Positions 1 to 11,189 of a stretch of DNA of 64,000 bases are shown here, piece after piece (position 1 is the stretch's first letter; every line of letters begins with the position of its first letter). A model generated the notes under the pieces. It saw only the letters and a list, made by a program, of their open reading frames with translations, was not told the DNA's origin and did no database searches. The DNA is from Gamsiella multidivaricata (Eukaryota > Mortierellomycota > Mortierellomycetes > Mortierellales > Mortierellaceae). Position numbers and translations under genes: made by a program. The stretch is from NCBI RefSeq assembly GCF_025024155.1, contig NW_026251717.1:558001-622000 (forward strand), in the 5' to 3' direction.

Positions 1-60
1 GCTGAGCGAGATAACTGAGTGAGGTTGGGACGGGATAGCTTGAGTGAGGTTGGGACGGGA
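1..60. repeat. Two-copy direct repeat at the window edge
   Basis: A block of about 19 bases (gagtgaggttgggacggga) occurs twice in direct orientation, at about 19-37 and 42-60. It may be the end of a longer tandem array that continues to the left of the window. No coding function is seen. Confidence 0.5.
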
Positions 61-127
61 CTATATACATGCTTTTGATATCCTCAGCAAACTAGTGGCA
101 TCGTCGTCGTGTACAACCATCGAACGT

Positions 128-536
128 TTACTGGGTGTTGCTTTCCTGAGTAAAATCGGCTTCATCGGCTTCATCGTCGTTGCGGGTGCCGCCGCCTCCG
201 CTGGCATGGCCACCCTTCCTGCCTGCCTCGCGAGCCCTCTCGCTACCAGGCTCGAACTTGCCCGACGAAGCATGGCCACCCTTGGACGCGATCTCGTGCT
301 GTATGTGGGGGGAGGAAGCCGAATTATAGCTGTGAGGAACTTTTTTATTCGCAGTGGAACTCAAAACGCGATTGTTCATGCACACTGCTTGTAAAAAAAA
401 AAAGGAATACCTGCTTCTCAGCGTCCATGGACGCAAATCCTCCAGAGTGGCTGGCTTGACCACCCTTTTGGGCAATTGCACGGACCTCTTCCTTGGGGCG
501 GTTGGCAAAGTTTCCGGGGTTTGGGTTGTTTGTCAT
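128..536 (-). CDS. KGG-repeat small stress protein (CON-10-like)
   Basis: Two-exon gene, exons 536..411 and 298..128, intron with GT..AG borders, giving 98 residues. The protein is small and very hydrophilic. It has three KGG motifs: AQKGGQASHSGG near residue 23, ASKGGHASSGKF just after the intron, and GRKGGHASGG near residue 70, then an acidic Asp/Glu-rich tail. This spacing is typical of the CON-10/'stress-induced KGG repeat' family, which is abundant in conidiating or stressed fungi and in some bacteria (family knowledge; the molecular role is unclear). The ATG lies about 110 bases downstream of a TATATAAA box on the same strand. The frame is continuous across the intron (AEKQ|HEIASKGG). 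Confidence 0.8.
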
Positions 537-646
537 TTTGATAAGAGTGATAGAATCTGATAGAATCTGTTGAGTACTTGAGTGTTGTTTTGGCGCTGCT
601 ATTGTTGTGGTGCTGCTGTTGATGGGATGCCCAGCTTCAGTCCCAG

Positions 647-654
647 TTTATATA
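647..654 (-). promoter_or_regulatory. TATA box of the KGG-repeat gene
   Basis: TATATAAA read on the minus strand, about 110 bases upstream of the ATG at 536, as expected for a strongly inducible fungal promoter. The assignment rests on sequence and spacing only. Confidence 0.45.
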
Positions 655-1845
655 GCTTTTCATCAAGCCCTCGCCGAGAGGTGTCATGTCTGGAACAGAT
701 ATGGCGTCGGCATGAAGTCAAACACGGCAGAGGCAACCACCGCCCTTAGTGCCTTTGCCTATGTCAGCTTCTTCGCGCGAGGTTTCATGCTAGGACAACG
801 AATGATAATATCGTTCTTTGCACTAACCTGGATCAGCTTTGCATATGCCCTCTTCCAAGGCAGATCTGCTTTGTAATGGCCGCGACTGAACCTGTCCTTG
901 TTGGCTGTGTTCTGACCTCCGATCTTGAGTCAGACTTTCGTAAGGGTAGGATCATACTTTGCAAAGACGTGATGTCGAAGCCGGCAAAGAGGCCACTGGC
1001 GCAAAAGTTAATCACACAAACGACTCCGCTAGCCTTTTGCATGCGTCGCGTCGTGGCCGCAAAAAATCCTTTGCGCGATGCCCGTAATATTTCAGGCTTA
1101 CTCTGCGCACAGGGAAAGAGCTGGTAGTTCGCCATAGGTTAACCGCGTGAGAGCTTGAGCTAAGGTTCGTTACACAAATTTGTCTTTACGCGAGCTGCAT
1201 TTATTGTCATCTATGAGGCCAACATCCTGTATTTTCGTTCGCTGAAGCGATTTTTTGCTTTGCCAAGGCTTAGGGCCAAAAAAAGTAGAAGGTCGCCTGT
1301 AGGGTAGACTACGCGGTACGTAGACTTGCGGATTCATCACATCATCTTTAAGTAGCTCCATACGTAGCCGTAGCTCATTCCTCTGCGACCATGATGAAAT
1401 AGTAGCTTCGTAAAAAAAAATAACGAGGAAAATGCACCGAGCGCAAGCACTGATCCACTGGTCCAAGTGTAATGATTGCTGGTGAAACAAGAACCATCTT
1501 TTGTGAGTTTTCGCTGTACCATACCATACCAGGAATATTCTCGCGCTTTTTTTTTTTTTTTTTTTTTTTTCCTTGCTCTACTTGTTTTCTGCTTGAGTAA
1601 GGATGCTTGGATGACGAAGGGAAATTTATTACAGCTTTGATTGAGAAATAAGGCGTCGTATAGATGACCTGCCACGGTCCTTGATTTGTCCTGTGCAATT
1701 CGAGTATTTCAAGGTGTTGTGGTATTCACCCTATCGACCCATCAGTTTTGGCTCTGCAAGAAAGCAGGCGGATTGCGATGAATAAATCTGTAGCAGATCT
1801 TTATCTCAAAGCGATGTCCAACACAACTCTCGCATTCCCACCCAT
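655..1845. other. Stretch without a recognisable gene
   Basis: About 1.2 kb between the KGG-repeat promoter and the pogo-like remnant. Only short open frames without family resemblance are seen. It contains a T homopolymer of about 24 bases near 1546-1570. It may be upstream transposon sequence decayed beyond recognition. Confidence 0.5.
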
Positions 1846-1849
1846 TCGT

Positions 1850-2675
1850 AGTAAAAAGATCGTCCGAGCCGCCCGTGTCTCTATTTTGTTCTGCAGTGAT
1901 GCGACAGGAACTGACAAGCGCAAGCCATTAGATATTGTACATTTGATTCCCATGGTCGAAATCGGTGGCCTCATTTTCTTTTTCGGTCTTCTGTAATGAA
2001 AATCTAGCCAAGCATCGTCCAGTCCATTTACCTGAGACTATCCTCCAGCGTCTCGATGCAAATTTTTCAGATAAGGGATACATGAGACAACCCATCTTCA
2101 CGAAGTGGATTAAAGCTCTCGACAACCACATTCGCGGACAGCGACGCCATATTGCACTTTTAATGGACAGCGCTTCAACACACAACGATTATGAGAAGCT
2201 TAGCCTGGCCAACCTCAGTACATTCCGGCTCTCTCCAAACACCATGTCAGCGACACAACCCTCCGACCAAGGAATCATCAGATCGTTCTAGACGCTTTAC
2301 AGTCAAGAGATGCTCGAGGTCATTGCACGCGCCAGACACAAAAAGCCAAGTCTGCCACGGCTGGCCTTGTTTTTGCATCCGCAGCTGCTTCGCGGAGGTC
2401 CCAATCATAGGCGAGGCCATGAAGGCACATCTGCGCAGTCTCGGAGCCGAGTCAAAGGAGCATCAAATCGCTCAGCTTCAGGGGGAACCCATAGAAAAGT
2501 GCATTGGCGCCAAGGGCATGGTCGCCAAAAAAAATATCGCCGTTCTCAACTATCTCAACTATCTCAAGATGAACTATAGCGAAGAGACAGAAGATATGAA
2601 CTCTGACAAGCACAGGCACCGCTTCATCCCACGCACAGAAGATGATGTCGGACACGAAGGCGACGAGGCATAGGA
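1850..2675 (+). pseudogene. Degenerate pogo/DDE_1 (Tigger/CENP-B-type) transposase
   Basis: Pieces of a DDE_1 transposase are spread over different frames. Around 1874-1935 a frame reads RVSILFCSDATGTDKRKPLDI, resembling the first-Asp strand of DDE_1 enzymes. After a frame change, 1980-2290 reads on through RGQRRHIALLMDSASTHND and MSATQPSDQGIIRSF, matching the second catalytic Asp region and the conserved 'QPLDQGIIRSFK' block. A stop at 2289-2291 interrupts this frame, although the same frame continues with MLEVIARARHKKPS. Another frame, 2400-2670, carries an acidic tail. At least one frameshift and one stop mean it is not functional. No terminal inverted repeats were found by eye. Confidence 0.75.
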
Positions 2676-3019
2676 GGAGGAGGATGACGATGACTTTAAT
2701 TAAGGACCCGCACAGTCTTCGCAGCAGCAAGCGCAAGTCTGGGAGTGAGGGATCCAATATCGCCCGGTACCTTAAGTCCCTTGACGCAAGAGTATGACGA
2801 ATTATCCACCGAGGTGACAGAAATCAATCGGCGGTTTATGGATAAAAAAATACCTATGATGGAGAATATCAATAATCCCAGTTTGAGGAAGCGCTGGTTT
2901 GCTATAGCCAAGGCGATGAAAGTGTATAACGGCTGCAGGGAGTTGACACTGGATATAGCAGACACAATGGAGAGAGAATGCGTATGTGGTCTTGGAGGAT
3001 ACAGAGGATAGACGGCCAA

Positions 3020-4110
3020 ATAAAGTTCGCTTCCTTGGCGACCTTCGTACGTTTTGCCTTCAATGAGCCTTCTTATTCTGCAAGCCGTAAATGCGTGTTC
3101 ATTTGAGAATATTATGCACCCGGTCAGATAACTAAAGTCTCATAAATATGAAAAGGCTATATGGGGGATCTGGGCGGAACACAGCCTCTTTGCAAAATGC
3201 AAGTTTTTGAACCCCACATGCGCGTAGGACTCGGACGAGCCCGTTTGTTCTAATTTCCGACTATTTTGCCGGGGGAGGCCATCGAGAAGAGACACAATGG
3301 AACCCATCGTTTGAATCAATGACAATTCTGGAGCTGCTTCCGTCATTATGGATTTATCCTGCCTTTAACGAGCCTTTTTTAAATTCGTATGGAGTTATAG
3401 ACGCAAACACAAATCGATCGCTCGCATTCCAGGCTATTGAAGCTTAGCAACGATCCATAAAATTTGATCCTGCTTTGGTAGCAGTCTTTATCAATATGAC
3501 TCTCCTTCATCCTTTAGCAGAATTGCCTTTCATACCGGCCGCTTCATCTGCTCAAGCGCGCACATGCACAAACGTGTCGCGCCTCAATTGGTACATCGAT
3601 AGTACGCCTGCTTGCCCTCACGCCTTTTTTCTTTTTTTTTTTCCTTTTCTGCAAACCCTTCTAATGGACGCCTTGAACGTAAATACTGAAGCCCACCCAT
3701 AACCATTGCATGATCCATGCATGGACTTGCTGGGCTGTAGACGCGCTCTGCTCCTCTTCTCTTTTTTTTAAACGCATAACCCGCAAAGTAAGATCGTCAG
3801 CCTGACGGCGATCAGAGGGTGGGTGCTCAAAAAGGGGGGAGGGGAGAAATCATTTACATGACAATTAGACAGCACACTATAGTCGTCATGGCAACCGTGA
3901 GAAAAACACCAGCTCTGTATCCGAGTCGCACAGTCCAGCTCCTGCAAGGCATTCCAGGGTCGCTAATCCGGATCCTGTCGTTTTTATATGCGCGGGGGGT
4001 TTCTGGCTTGACGCACTCATTACGCATGGGACAGGACGAGTCCCAGCTACGGAAATTACCTAAAGAGTGTGTCATGAGCCTGTCATGTTCTGCGAAAAAA
4101 TAATGCTGAA
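3020..4110. other. Intergenic stretch, no gene seen
   Basis: About 1.1 kb between the transposase remnant and the promoter of the alcohol dehydrogenase. No frame with family similarity is seen. The last 30 bases before the downstream ATG are a CT-rich leader (about 4175-4205). Confidence 0.5.
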
Positions 4111-4119
4111 AATGTTCCA

Positions 4120-4127
4120 ATATATAA
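4120..4127 (+). promoter_or_regulatory. TATA box of the alcohol dehydrogenase gene
   Basis: The motif atatataa lies about 110 bases upstream of the ATG at 4233 and is followed by a CT-rich leader, a typical fungal promoter layout. Confidence 0.5.
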
Positions 4128-4232
4128 CCGCGAGCGATCCCATCTCCCACTCCTTTTCTACACAACTCTTTACACAACTCACTCCCTCTCCCCCTCCCCC
4201 TCCCACAAATCAATTCCTAGCCACCTTCAACA

Positions 4233-5588
4233 ATGGCCCTCTCTCAAGTTGCTTTCAAAGTCGAACAGGCCTTAGGCCGTGGCGGCGAGGCCGTCAGCGA
4301 GCAAGGCATCAGCAACCCTTCCAACAACGTCTCCCGTTTCGCAGACCCCTCGGGCGAACGCATGAAAGCCGTGACCTGGCAAGGCAAGAACACTGTCAAG
4401 GTCGAGGAGACATTCAAGCCCGCCATCGTCGAGCCCGCAGATATCATCGTCCGAACCACCGGCACCACCATTTGCGGCAGTGATCTCCATCTCATCCACG
4501 GCGTCGTCATGGAGATGCACAAGGGCGACATTCTCGGCCACGAGTTCTGCGGTGTCGTCGAGAGCGTTGGACCCTCCATCACCAAGCTCAAGCCCGGCGA
4601 TCGCGTCGTCTGCTCCTTCCAGATCGCCTGTGGCCAATGTCGCTACTGCGCTGTAAAACTCAGCAGCCAGTGCGAGCGCACCAACGACAGCACGATCATG
4701 AACTCTCTTTATGGCGGCCGCACCTCCGGCATCATCGGTTACTCTCACCTGATGGGCGGTTACGCAGGTGGTCAGGCCGAGTATGTCCGAGTGCCCTTTG
4801 GCGATGTCAACCTGCTCAAGATCCCCGACAATGTTCCAGATGAGAAGGCCCTGTACCTTAGCGATGTGCTTTGCACGAGCTGGAACTGCGTCGTCGACAC
4901 GGGCGTGGCCAAGGGCGATGTCGTTGCTATCTGGGGTGCAGGCCCAATCGGCCAGATGTGTGCTGAGATGAGCTTTATCAACGGCGCATCGCGTGTGATT
5001 CTGATTGACGGCGGAGATGCGAGCTGGCGACTCGAGTGGGTGAAGGAGCGAATCCCCAAGCTCGAGACCGTCAACTATTCGGACCTCCCCAAGGGCGAGT
5101 CGATCACAAGCCAGCTGAAGAAGATGACGGGCGGACAGGGCGTGGATGTCGCGCTGGAGTGCGCCGCTGGAGAATACGCGAAGGGGTGGGCCCATTACTT
5201 TGAGCTCCTCCTCGGACTCGAGACCGACACTTCCGAGATCATCAATGAGATGATTACCAGTTGCCGTGCCTATGGTCGATGCGGTGTCACTGGTGCTTAT
5301 GTCGGATTCACGAACCACTTCAACATCGGCAGTCTGATGGAGCGCGGCATTCGACTGATCGGAAACGGACAGGCACCGGTGCACAAGTACTGGGAGAAGC
5401 TGCTTGGCATGATCGAGACTGGCGAGCTGGACCCGCTCAGGATGGTGAGCCATCGCGTCGTGATCGATGACATGGACCAGGTCTACATGAAGTACAATTC
5501 GCGCGAGAAGGGTATGCAGAAGGTGTATGTGCAGACAAAATTCTCGGCGCCTCCATGCCAGGGCAGCCCACAGCTGACGCGGTACTAA
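4233..5588 (+). CDS. Zinc-dependent alcohol dehydrogenase, formaldehyde-dehydrogenase-like
   Basis: Intronless 451-residue member of the zinc-containing medium-chain dehydrogenase family, probably an NAD(P)-linked oxidoreductase acting on an alcohol or aldehyde. Visible residues: catalytic-zinc ligand C81 in CGSDLH, H103-E104 in GHEFCG, structural-zinc cysteines C133, C136, C139 and C147, and the Rossmann loop GAGPIG at 235-240. D211 in LSDVLCT sits where formaldehyde-dehydrogenase-like members carry their third zinc ligand. The first 43 residues are an extra N-terminal arm before the usual MKAVTW start, so the true start could be M44 (4362). The ATG at 4233 is preferred because of the leader and the TATA spacing. 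AATAAA lies near 5693. It is single-exon and surrounded by transposon remnants, unlike most genes here. The substrate cannot be told from sequence. Confidence 0.9.
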   Translation: MALSQVAFKVEQALGRGGEAVSEQGISNPSNNVSRFADPSGERMKAVTWQGKNTVKVEETFKPAIVEPADIIVRTTGTTICGSDLHLIHGVVMEMHKGDILGHEFCGVVESVGPSITKLKPGDRVVCSFQIACGQCRYCAVKLSSQCERTNDSTIMNSLYGGRTSGIIGYSHLMGGYAGGQAEYVRVPFGDVNLLKIPDNVPDEKALYLSDVLCTSWNCVVDTGVAKGDVVAIWGAGPIGQMCAEMSFINGASRVILIDGGDASWRLEWVKERIPKLETVNYSDLPKGESITSQLKKMTGGQGVDVALECAAGEYAKGWAHYFELLLGLETDTSEIINEMITSCRAYGRCGVTGAYVGFTNHFNIGSLMERGIRLIGNGQAPVHKYWEKLLGMIETGELDPLRMVSHRVVIDDMDQVYMKYNSREKGMQKVYVQTKFSAPPCQGSPQLTRY

Positions 5589-5699
5589 GTCGCGAGTCCA
5601 GAGGACCCTTGTCGACACACCCGCAAAAAACAAACAACAAAGTTAACCAATGTACATATTCTAGCAGAGCGCAAAATCTTTATTGCAAGTCAATAAAAT

Positions 5700-6765
5700 T
5701 GTGAATATAATTTCAAAAGACGATGGTTTTCTCTGTATAAATATTTTTTTTTGTTGATGGTTGTGCACAGCAAAGTATGAGCCAAAGCAAAAATCGAGCT
5801 GTCAGATACATTCAATCCCAAGGACTTGGCGCTCTGGCGCGCCACGATGCTATTGACGAAGAGACAATCGTGGCGGTCATTGCCGCGTGGTAAGTGCATC
5901 ATCGTTCTGAACGTCGTTGTGCGGTTGAATCGGAGCGAGTATTTTTCTTGAACAACAGACACTGAACAAGCAAGCTCCCAACCATATTTTTTTTCACAGA
6001 CACCATCCACAAGACTTGCGTTATTGAGGTAAGCACCTCTCTATTTTATGACAAAACATCGACCTGGGCTGGAGAAAATGTGTGGTTGTGAATTCACCGC
6101 GTTCGGATATTCGTGTTCGCTGCGCGTTGATTGTGGATGCGGGTGATGGGCTTCTTTCTTGGAAGGAGCTGCATCATTAACCAACTGCGATCCGTTTTAG
6201 CGAGGATCATGGGAGGCGTGTGTGCACATTCACTGGGACTTCGCACAGCCGCAAGATGCCTCCTAGCGGGAGGTGTGTTGCTTGACAGCGCCTTATGAGC
6301 GACTTTTTCTTTTTCTTTTTTTTTGTGGTTCATCATACTCTCGATGTCTTTTAATATATCAAGTTCTTTTATGATTTCACGTATTGTGAAAGACTAGATC
6401 TACATTCCTCGATGACTACATTCCTGCACGAATTGCTCCCTCGCTTTCATGCGCAGAGACAAACAACAAACAACAGATATGATATCTAGGGCCGACCATA
6501 GACTATAAACCATGGACAAGATCAGATTGCCCCTCCCCCATTTCGCGTTTATTTTATTAGATCCAGCGAGCCCTATAATTTATTTAAGCCTCCCGAGTGA
6601 CATATAATGTTCTCGGCGGATTATTATTAAAGGTCCCTCTCTTGTTCTCATTGACCTCTGGATCACATTATTCTTTGCAGTCAGTATCTTTCCGACTGGT
6701 CTGACTTTGAGAAGGCCTTTCGCGGGGGGCGGGTACGCCCTGCTGGCTTCCACGACCACATACGA
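5700..6765. other. Intergenic stretch, no gene seen
   Basis: About 1 kb of AT-rich sequence between the dehydrogenase terminator and the gag-like fragment. Only short shadow frames are present. Confidence 0.5.
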
Positions 6766-6786
6766 GCGTTGTTGTTCTCCATCAAG

Positions 6787-7050
6787 ATGACCTCCACCGT
6801 AGCCGAGTATGTTGCGCGCGTGCGCAAGTACATGGCCATCCTTTGCACTCATGACATGCACAAGGAAGCTCGCTCGGTGCTCGAGGATGCCGTCAAGGCT
6901 GCATTTCTCGAGGGAGCTCCCTTGGAACTTAAGCAGACATTGATGTCGCTGCAGATCACCAACCGGAACGTCCTCACCATCCACGACCTCTGCCACGCAG
7001 CAGAGCAATTCGATACGGTCTTTCATTATTCTGCGATACAGGTCCACTTC
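6787..7050 (+). pseudogene. Retrotransposon gag-like fragment
   Basis: An open frame from about 6787 reads MTSTVAEYVARVRKYMA and later FLEGAPLELKQTLMSL and HDLCHAAEQFD. This helical pattern resembles the capsid region of LTR-retrotransposon Gag proteins, which typically contain 'FL.GLP.ELR..L' followed by a '..L...A...E' helix. No zinc knuckle, protease or pol follows, and the similarity ends near 7050. Identification is by pattern only; a decayed host gene cannot be excluded. Confidence 0.4.
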
Positions 7051-7388
7051 GAAACAATAGAAAGGAGTGCAGCAATCCCCGGCATCTCCTATTTCCATAT
7101 CTTTTCTCACCTATCCCAAATTCCTAATAAAATCTCAACAATATATTTCACTCCCAATATGCCTTCTGTTAAGCACTTGATACGTAGTAGTATAAACATC
7201 ATTTTATTATGTAATAAAGCCCATTAGTTCTTCCTTCATCCATCATAATATATGGGGTTTATTAGAGATAGATCAAAGGTGTTTCGAGTGCAGGAATAAA
7301 GAGTGAACAAGAGAGTACTGGGCAAAGAAGATATTTGTATTGCAGAGCTGCCTTCTCTCCTCCGATTTCCTCCTGTGCACTTCTGTAT

Positions 7389-7391
7389 TTG

Positions 7392-7422
<31 letters not shown>

Positions 7423-7470
7423 AACAACCCTCGATTCATGCAAATAAAGAGGGGCTTTTTTTTTTTGTTT
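7389..7470. repeat. Poly(A) tract followed by 'tgcaaataaagag' motif
   Basis: A run of about 30 A at 7391-7421 is followed by tgcaaataaagag (7439-7451) and then a T run. The same motif recurs at about 13734, 14490 and 14516. It may be the 3' end of a retroelement copy, read only by pattern. Confidence 0.35.
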
Positions 7471-7975
7471 TTTTATAACGGTTTGTCTCTCGAGTCGATT
7501 GACCCTGCGAATCTATCAGACCTTATTAGCAATGATCTACTCCAGTCGTCCTTTCCACCAAAGTAAGAGCCGATCCACAGCCGCCAAAAGACAGGTCACA
7601 TTCCCCGGGCCTGCCCCTAGGGCCTGCGCAACAATTGCCACACCTCATCAGTGTGTTAAAAGCTGAAAACACCTTGTTACAAGAAGGGTATCTTCCCCAT
7701 CCCCTCCATGATCCTCAACCGCCTCCCCCCTTGCAGGCAGTCCAACAGCGTCCGATCCGCTGCATCTGGGTCAAGCACGGGGCCAGGGCAGCTCCCGTTT
7801 GCATGGTCAGCGATGCAACGAGTTTGAACTAGAACGAGATCAGTTATATATATCACCAGCCCAGTTCACCAGATAGTATATTTAGCGATCTGTACCCGCA
7901 CAGACACAACTATTTAGTCTTTGTCTAATAAACATATACTCAACCACACTCCGCGACCTAACCTATTGCAGGATG

Positions 7976-8416
7976 CATGACCTGGCACGGTGCTGGATTT
8001 ATTTCTAGGATCAAAGGAAACATGGACGCCAGTCTCTACGTCGAAATCCTGGAGGATGCCTCCCACTCACACAGCGCTGGTACAAGATCAAGTCTAAGGA
8101 TATGATCTTTCAACAGGACAACGACTCGAAACACACTTCTGACAGTGCGATGAATTTCTTCAAGCAGCACAGGTACAATTTGTCGTTCTGGCCGCCTCAT
8201 TCTCCGGACCTAAACCCGATTGAGCACCTCTGGGACTACGCCAAACGCCAGTTAGGCAAGTACCCGGAGCCTCCTAAAGGCATGATCGAACTCTGGGAAA
8301 GGTTTCAGGTGGAATGGAACAAGATTCCCCTTTCTGTCTGCCAAGGCTTGATTGAGAGTATGCCCAAAAGGATCGAAGCTGTCAAGAATGCCAAGGGGGG
8401 CCACACTAGGTACTAA
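7976..8416 (+). pseudogene. Tc1/mariner transposase remnant, frameshifted
   Basis: C-terminal half of a Tc1-type DDE transposase. Frame one (about 7976-8065) reads CMTWHGAGFISRIKGN, like the 'W.G..G.L..I.G.M' block preceding the second Asp. After a frameshift near 8055, a second frame reads QRWYKIKSKDMIFQQDND, with the second catalytic Asp in QQDND, then FWPPHSPDLNPIEHLWDY containing the last acidic residue, and ends at 8414. The N-terminal half, with the DNA-binding domain and first Asp, is missing, so the copy is dead. Terminal inverted repeats are not evident. Confidence 0.8.
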
Positions 8417-8419
8417 GTA

Positions 8420-9430
8420 GGCCATGAGTAAACATGTCATCGTAGTTGAGCCAGAAAAAATAAAAACCATGTCCATGGGAGAAATAATGAGTAAATAGAA
8501 CAAATTGAACATTTTAAACATATCTCTGTGTGCAACTCGCAATAATTTCCTCCGCTTCCCTCAAATGCTATAGATTATTTCCCATCGCAGTAGAACGTCA
8601 TCTTGTTACTTTGATCAGAAACCATTGACAAATGTGCCACGCAAGTGAAAAACATCTACTCATTATTTTCGGTAGTGTAACTAAATTTACATGGTAATGC
8701 TTTTCCTGGTCTATCTCGTTTTATTCCTTTTTATTTTGATCGCATGCACTGAGTTAATAATCAAACCCCTTAAACAAAATAAAATTCGTACAAGTGAACA
8801 AAGCATCGACAACGCGCCCTCGAATTCAAATGAAGCAAGGATTGAATGAGTCGACATCGAAGGATCAAAAAGCAACGTCGTTATGAACGCTTGGCTGCCA
8901 CAAGCGAGTGAAAGCCCCTTGCAAAACAATCTTTTTCGAAATACTGAGGGCGTTACTTCCGCGGGCAAACGATTTCGCAATTTCTTTTGAAATACTGAGG
9001 GGATGGAAGAGTGAGAGCCCTTCTTGTGAAAGAGATGGTTTACATTGCGCGGACACGACATGATTTTGCATTGCGCAGACACGAAGTTATTTTGCATGGA
9101 GCGGACACGAATTTATATTTTTGCATGGAGCGGACACGAAATTATATTTTTGCACGATGCTCGCCTGCATCCCTGCATCCCATCTTGGACATATCTTGGT
9201 TAAACTTTCACACGCTAAAGGGCGCATAGATCCTTTTTTTCCATTTTAAGCCCGAAACTACGTTTTTAAAAAAATTCCTTTTTAAAAAAATTCCAAGAGG
9301 CTCTTCGGTCTGCGAGCAGCTCTTTGGCTGAAACTTAAAGACACTTAGTTACCAAGACTATAACGATGCACGCCTTGGCTAGAGACTCGCGGTACGAACG
9401 GCCCGCATGGATGTCTAATTCCTATCCGTG
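8420..9430. other. Intergenic stretch with degenerate direct repeats
   Basis: No gene recognised. Two copies of a segment ending gaaatactgaggg lie at about 8915-8950 and 8970-9002, followed by the tandem array at 9042-9152. Two short near-identical 'tttttaaaaaaattcc' stretches lie near 9264-9293. The texture is that of decayed repetitive DNA. Confidence 0.5.
9042..9152. repeat. Four-copy degenerate tandem repeat (26-29 bases)
   Basis: Units begin at about 9042, 9069, 9095 and 9124, with the core cat(tgc/gga)gcggacacga followed by an AT-rich tail. Units three and four are nearly identical and the first two are diverged. There are no spacers, so this is a minisatellite and not a CRISPR array. 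Confidence 0.75.
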
Positions 9431-9435
9431 ATGGG

Positions 9436-9442
9436 TATAAAA
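9436..9442 (+). promoter_or_regulatory. TATA box of the FAD monooxygenase gene
   Basis: TATAAAA, about 105 bases upstream of the ATG at 9542, in the expected orientation. Confidence 0.55.
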
Positions 9443-9541
9443 GACAACGAGAAAGTCTATTACATTTGTTCCCGCCATCACAAGACACTTCCCACATCAA
9501 ATATCTTCCTTGATCTACTCCCAGAACAGCAAAAAATAAGC

Positions 9542-10827
9542 ATGTCTACCCCAAACATTGCCATCATTGGTGCCGGTGTTGCTGGCCTCACCCTCGCTCG
9601 TGTCTTGCAAGTTCATGGTATCCACTCAACTGTCTTTGGTAAGTGCAGACTGGAAAAGAGAAGAACTATGTCGTTATCGTTTTCGTAGTTAACGATCTTT
9701 GTTTCCACTAATCAATAATATTGGCATAACTCTTTCGCACAGAGCTCGACACTTTCGCGCGCAGCCGGGATCAAGGTGGCACTCTTGACCTTCACCCCGA
9801 GTCTGGGCAGGCTGCTCTCCACGCAGCTGGTCTGTTTTCCAAGTTCCAGACCTATATCCGAAGTGATGCGCAAGAACACCGCACGCTGGACAAGCATGGT
9901 GTCATTCACGTACATGTCAAGTCTGAAGACAACACCGTCGGGAGACCCGAAATAGATCGAGGCGATCTGCGACAGCTCTTGGTCGATTCGATTGAAAAGG
10001 ACGCTATTCAATGGGGTACGCGCATCCATGAGATCAAGCCAAGCCAGGAGAACGCCAACAAGTACACGGTTGTCTACAATGGTGGTCACGAGGCGACATT
10101 TGACCTGGTGGTTGGCGCCGATGGTGCATGGTCCAAGGTTCGTGCACTTCTTTCCTCTGCCAAGCCAGTGTATTCGTCTCTTTCATTCATCGAGTTGCGA
10201 ATTACGGATGCCGAGACTCGATTTCCCGAGATCCTTGAGACCACTGGCAGAGGCGGCTGCTTCATTGTGTCCGACGGAAAATTACTGGGCGCCGGATGCA
10301 ATGCTGACAAAACGATGCGCATCTACGCGGGAATCCCTATCGAAGAGGACCAGTTTTCGGAGACCAACACCATCTTCTCCAAGCCGGCGGAGGGGCGGCG
10401 CTATTTGTTGGACAAGTATGCCGACTGGGATGACAGGCTCAAAGATCTCATTTGTCACTGCGACGATGTGATCATACCTCGCCCGATCTATGCGCTGCCG
10501 GTCCCGCATGTCTGGGAGAATAAGCCTGGCCTAACGTTGATAGGCGACGCCGCTCATCTCATGTCACCTTTTGCTGGTGCGGGCGCCAATATGGCGATGT
10601 GGGATGGAACGGAGCTGGCCTTGGCCATTTCCGATGCCGTCAAGACAGGAAAACCTCTCGTGGATGCCGTCACCGACTTTGAGCGGAGGATGTATGAGAT
10701 GACGCGTCCCAAGGCCGAGCTGAGCGCTTCCAATCTTAAACTACTCACTTCCGAAGCTACTGTTCCTCAACTTGTCCAGGTCTGGACCAAGCAAATGACA
10801 GGGGAGAAGTCAGCTTGCGAGGAGTAA
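9542..10827 (+). CDS. FAD-dependent monooxygenase, TetX/salicylate-hydroxylase-like
   Basis: Exons 9542..9638 and 9743..10827 (GT..AG intron) encode 393 residues, close to the usual length of TetX-type flavin monooxygenases. The N-terminus carries the dinucleotide-binding motif GAGVAGLTLARVL at residues 9-21. The second FAD signature GDAAHLMSPFAGAGANMA lies near residue 300, and residues around RGDLRQLL fit the ribityl/substrate region. Such enzymes hydroxylate aromatic or polyketide substrates using NAD(P)H and oxygen. This one may detoxify or modify a secondary metabolite, but no biosynthetic neighbours are present and the substrate is unknown. The splice joins GTVFE|LDTFARSRDQGG in frame. 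It lies between a Tc1 remnant and a LINE remnant, so horizontal or mobile origin is possible but unproven. Confidence 0.88.
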
Positions 10828-11189
10828 CCTTGTTGAGCACTCCCAGATATAACTGAAATGTTTTTTGGGCCCAGTGAGTCAACAAGACAAAGAGAGGGAT
10901 TGTATTAGACGCGGAGCTCACAGAAACATATCTGTCTATGTGAATGCCTAACTAGCTGGTCTAGTAGTCTACGTCTATAGGAAGAAATACGTCTAGGACG
11001 TTACATGAATAAAGAGAGAACAACGAAGACAGAGAAGACGGATTGAATGGACGGAGAGAACAACGATGATGGGCGAGACAGATTGAAAAAACAGAGACCA
11101 AAAGTTATGGGGATACAGACTCAATGGAGAGATGGTTGGATATAGACCGAGAGAACAATGATGATACAGATACTGTGAGGGTGCTTGTG

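Noticed and set aside
4272..5633. 453-codon open frame on the strand opposite the alcohol dehydrogenase
   Set aside because: It is a mirror of a GC-rich coding sequence, has no family resemblance, and overlaps the well-supported plus-strand gene completely.
9042..9152. CRISPR-like array
   Set aside because: Units are directly adjacent with no unique spacers, and the genome is eukaryotic; it is a minisatellite.
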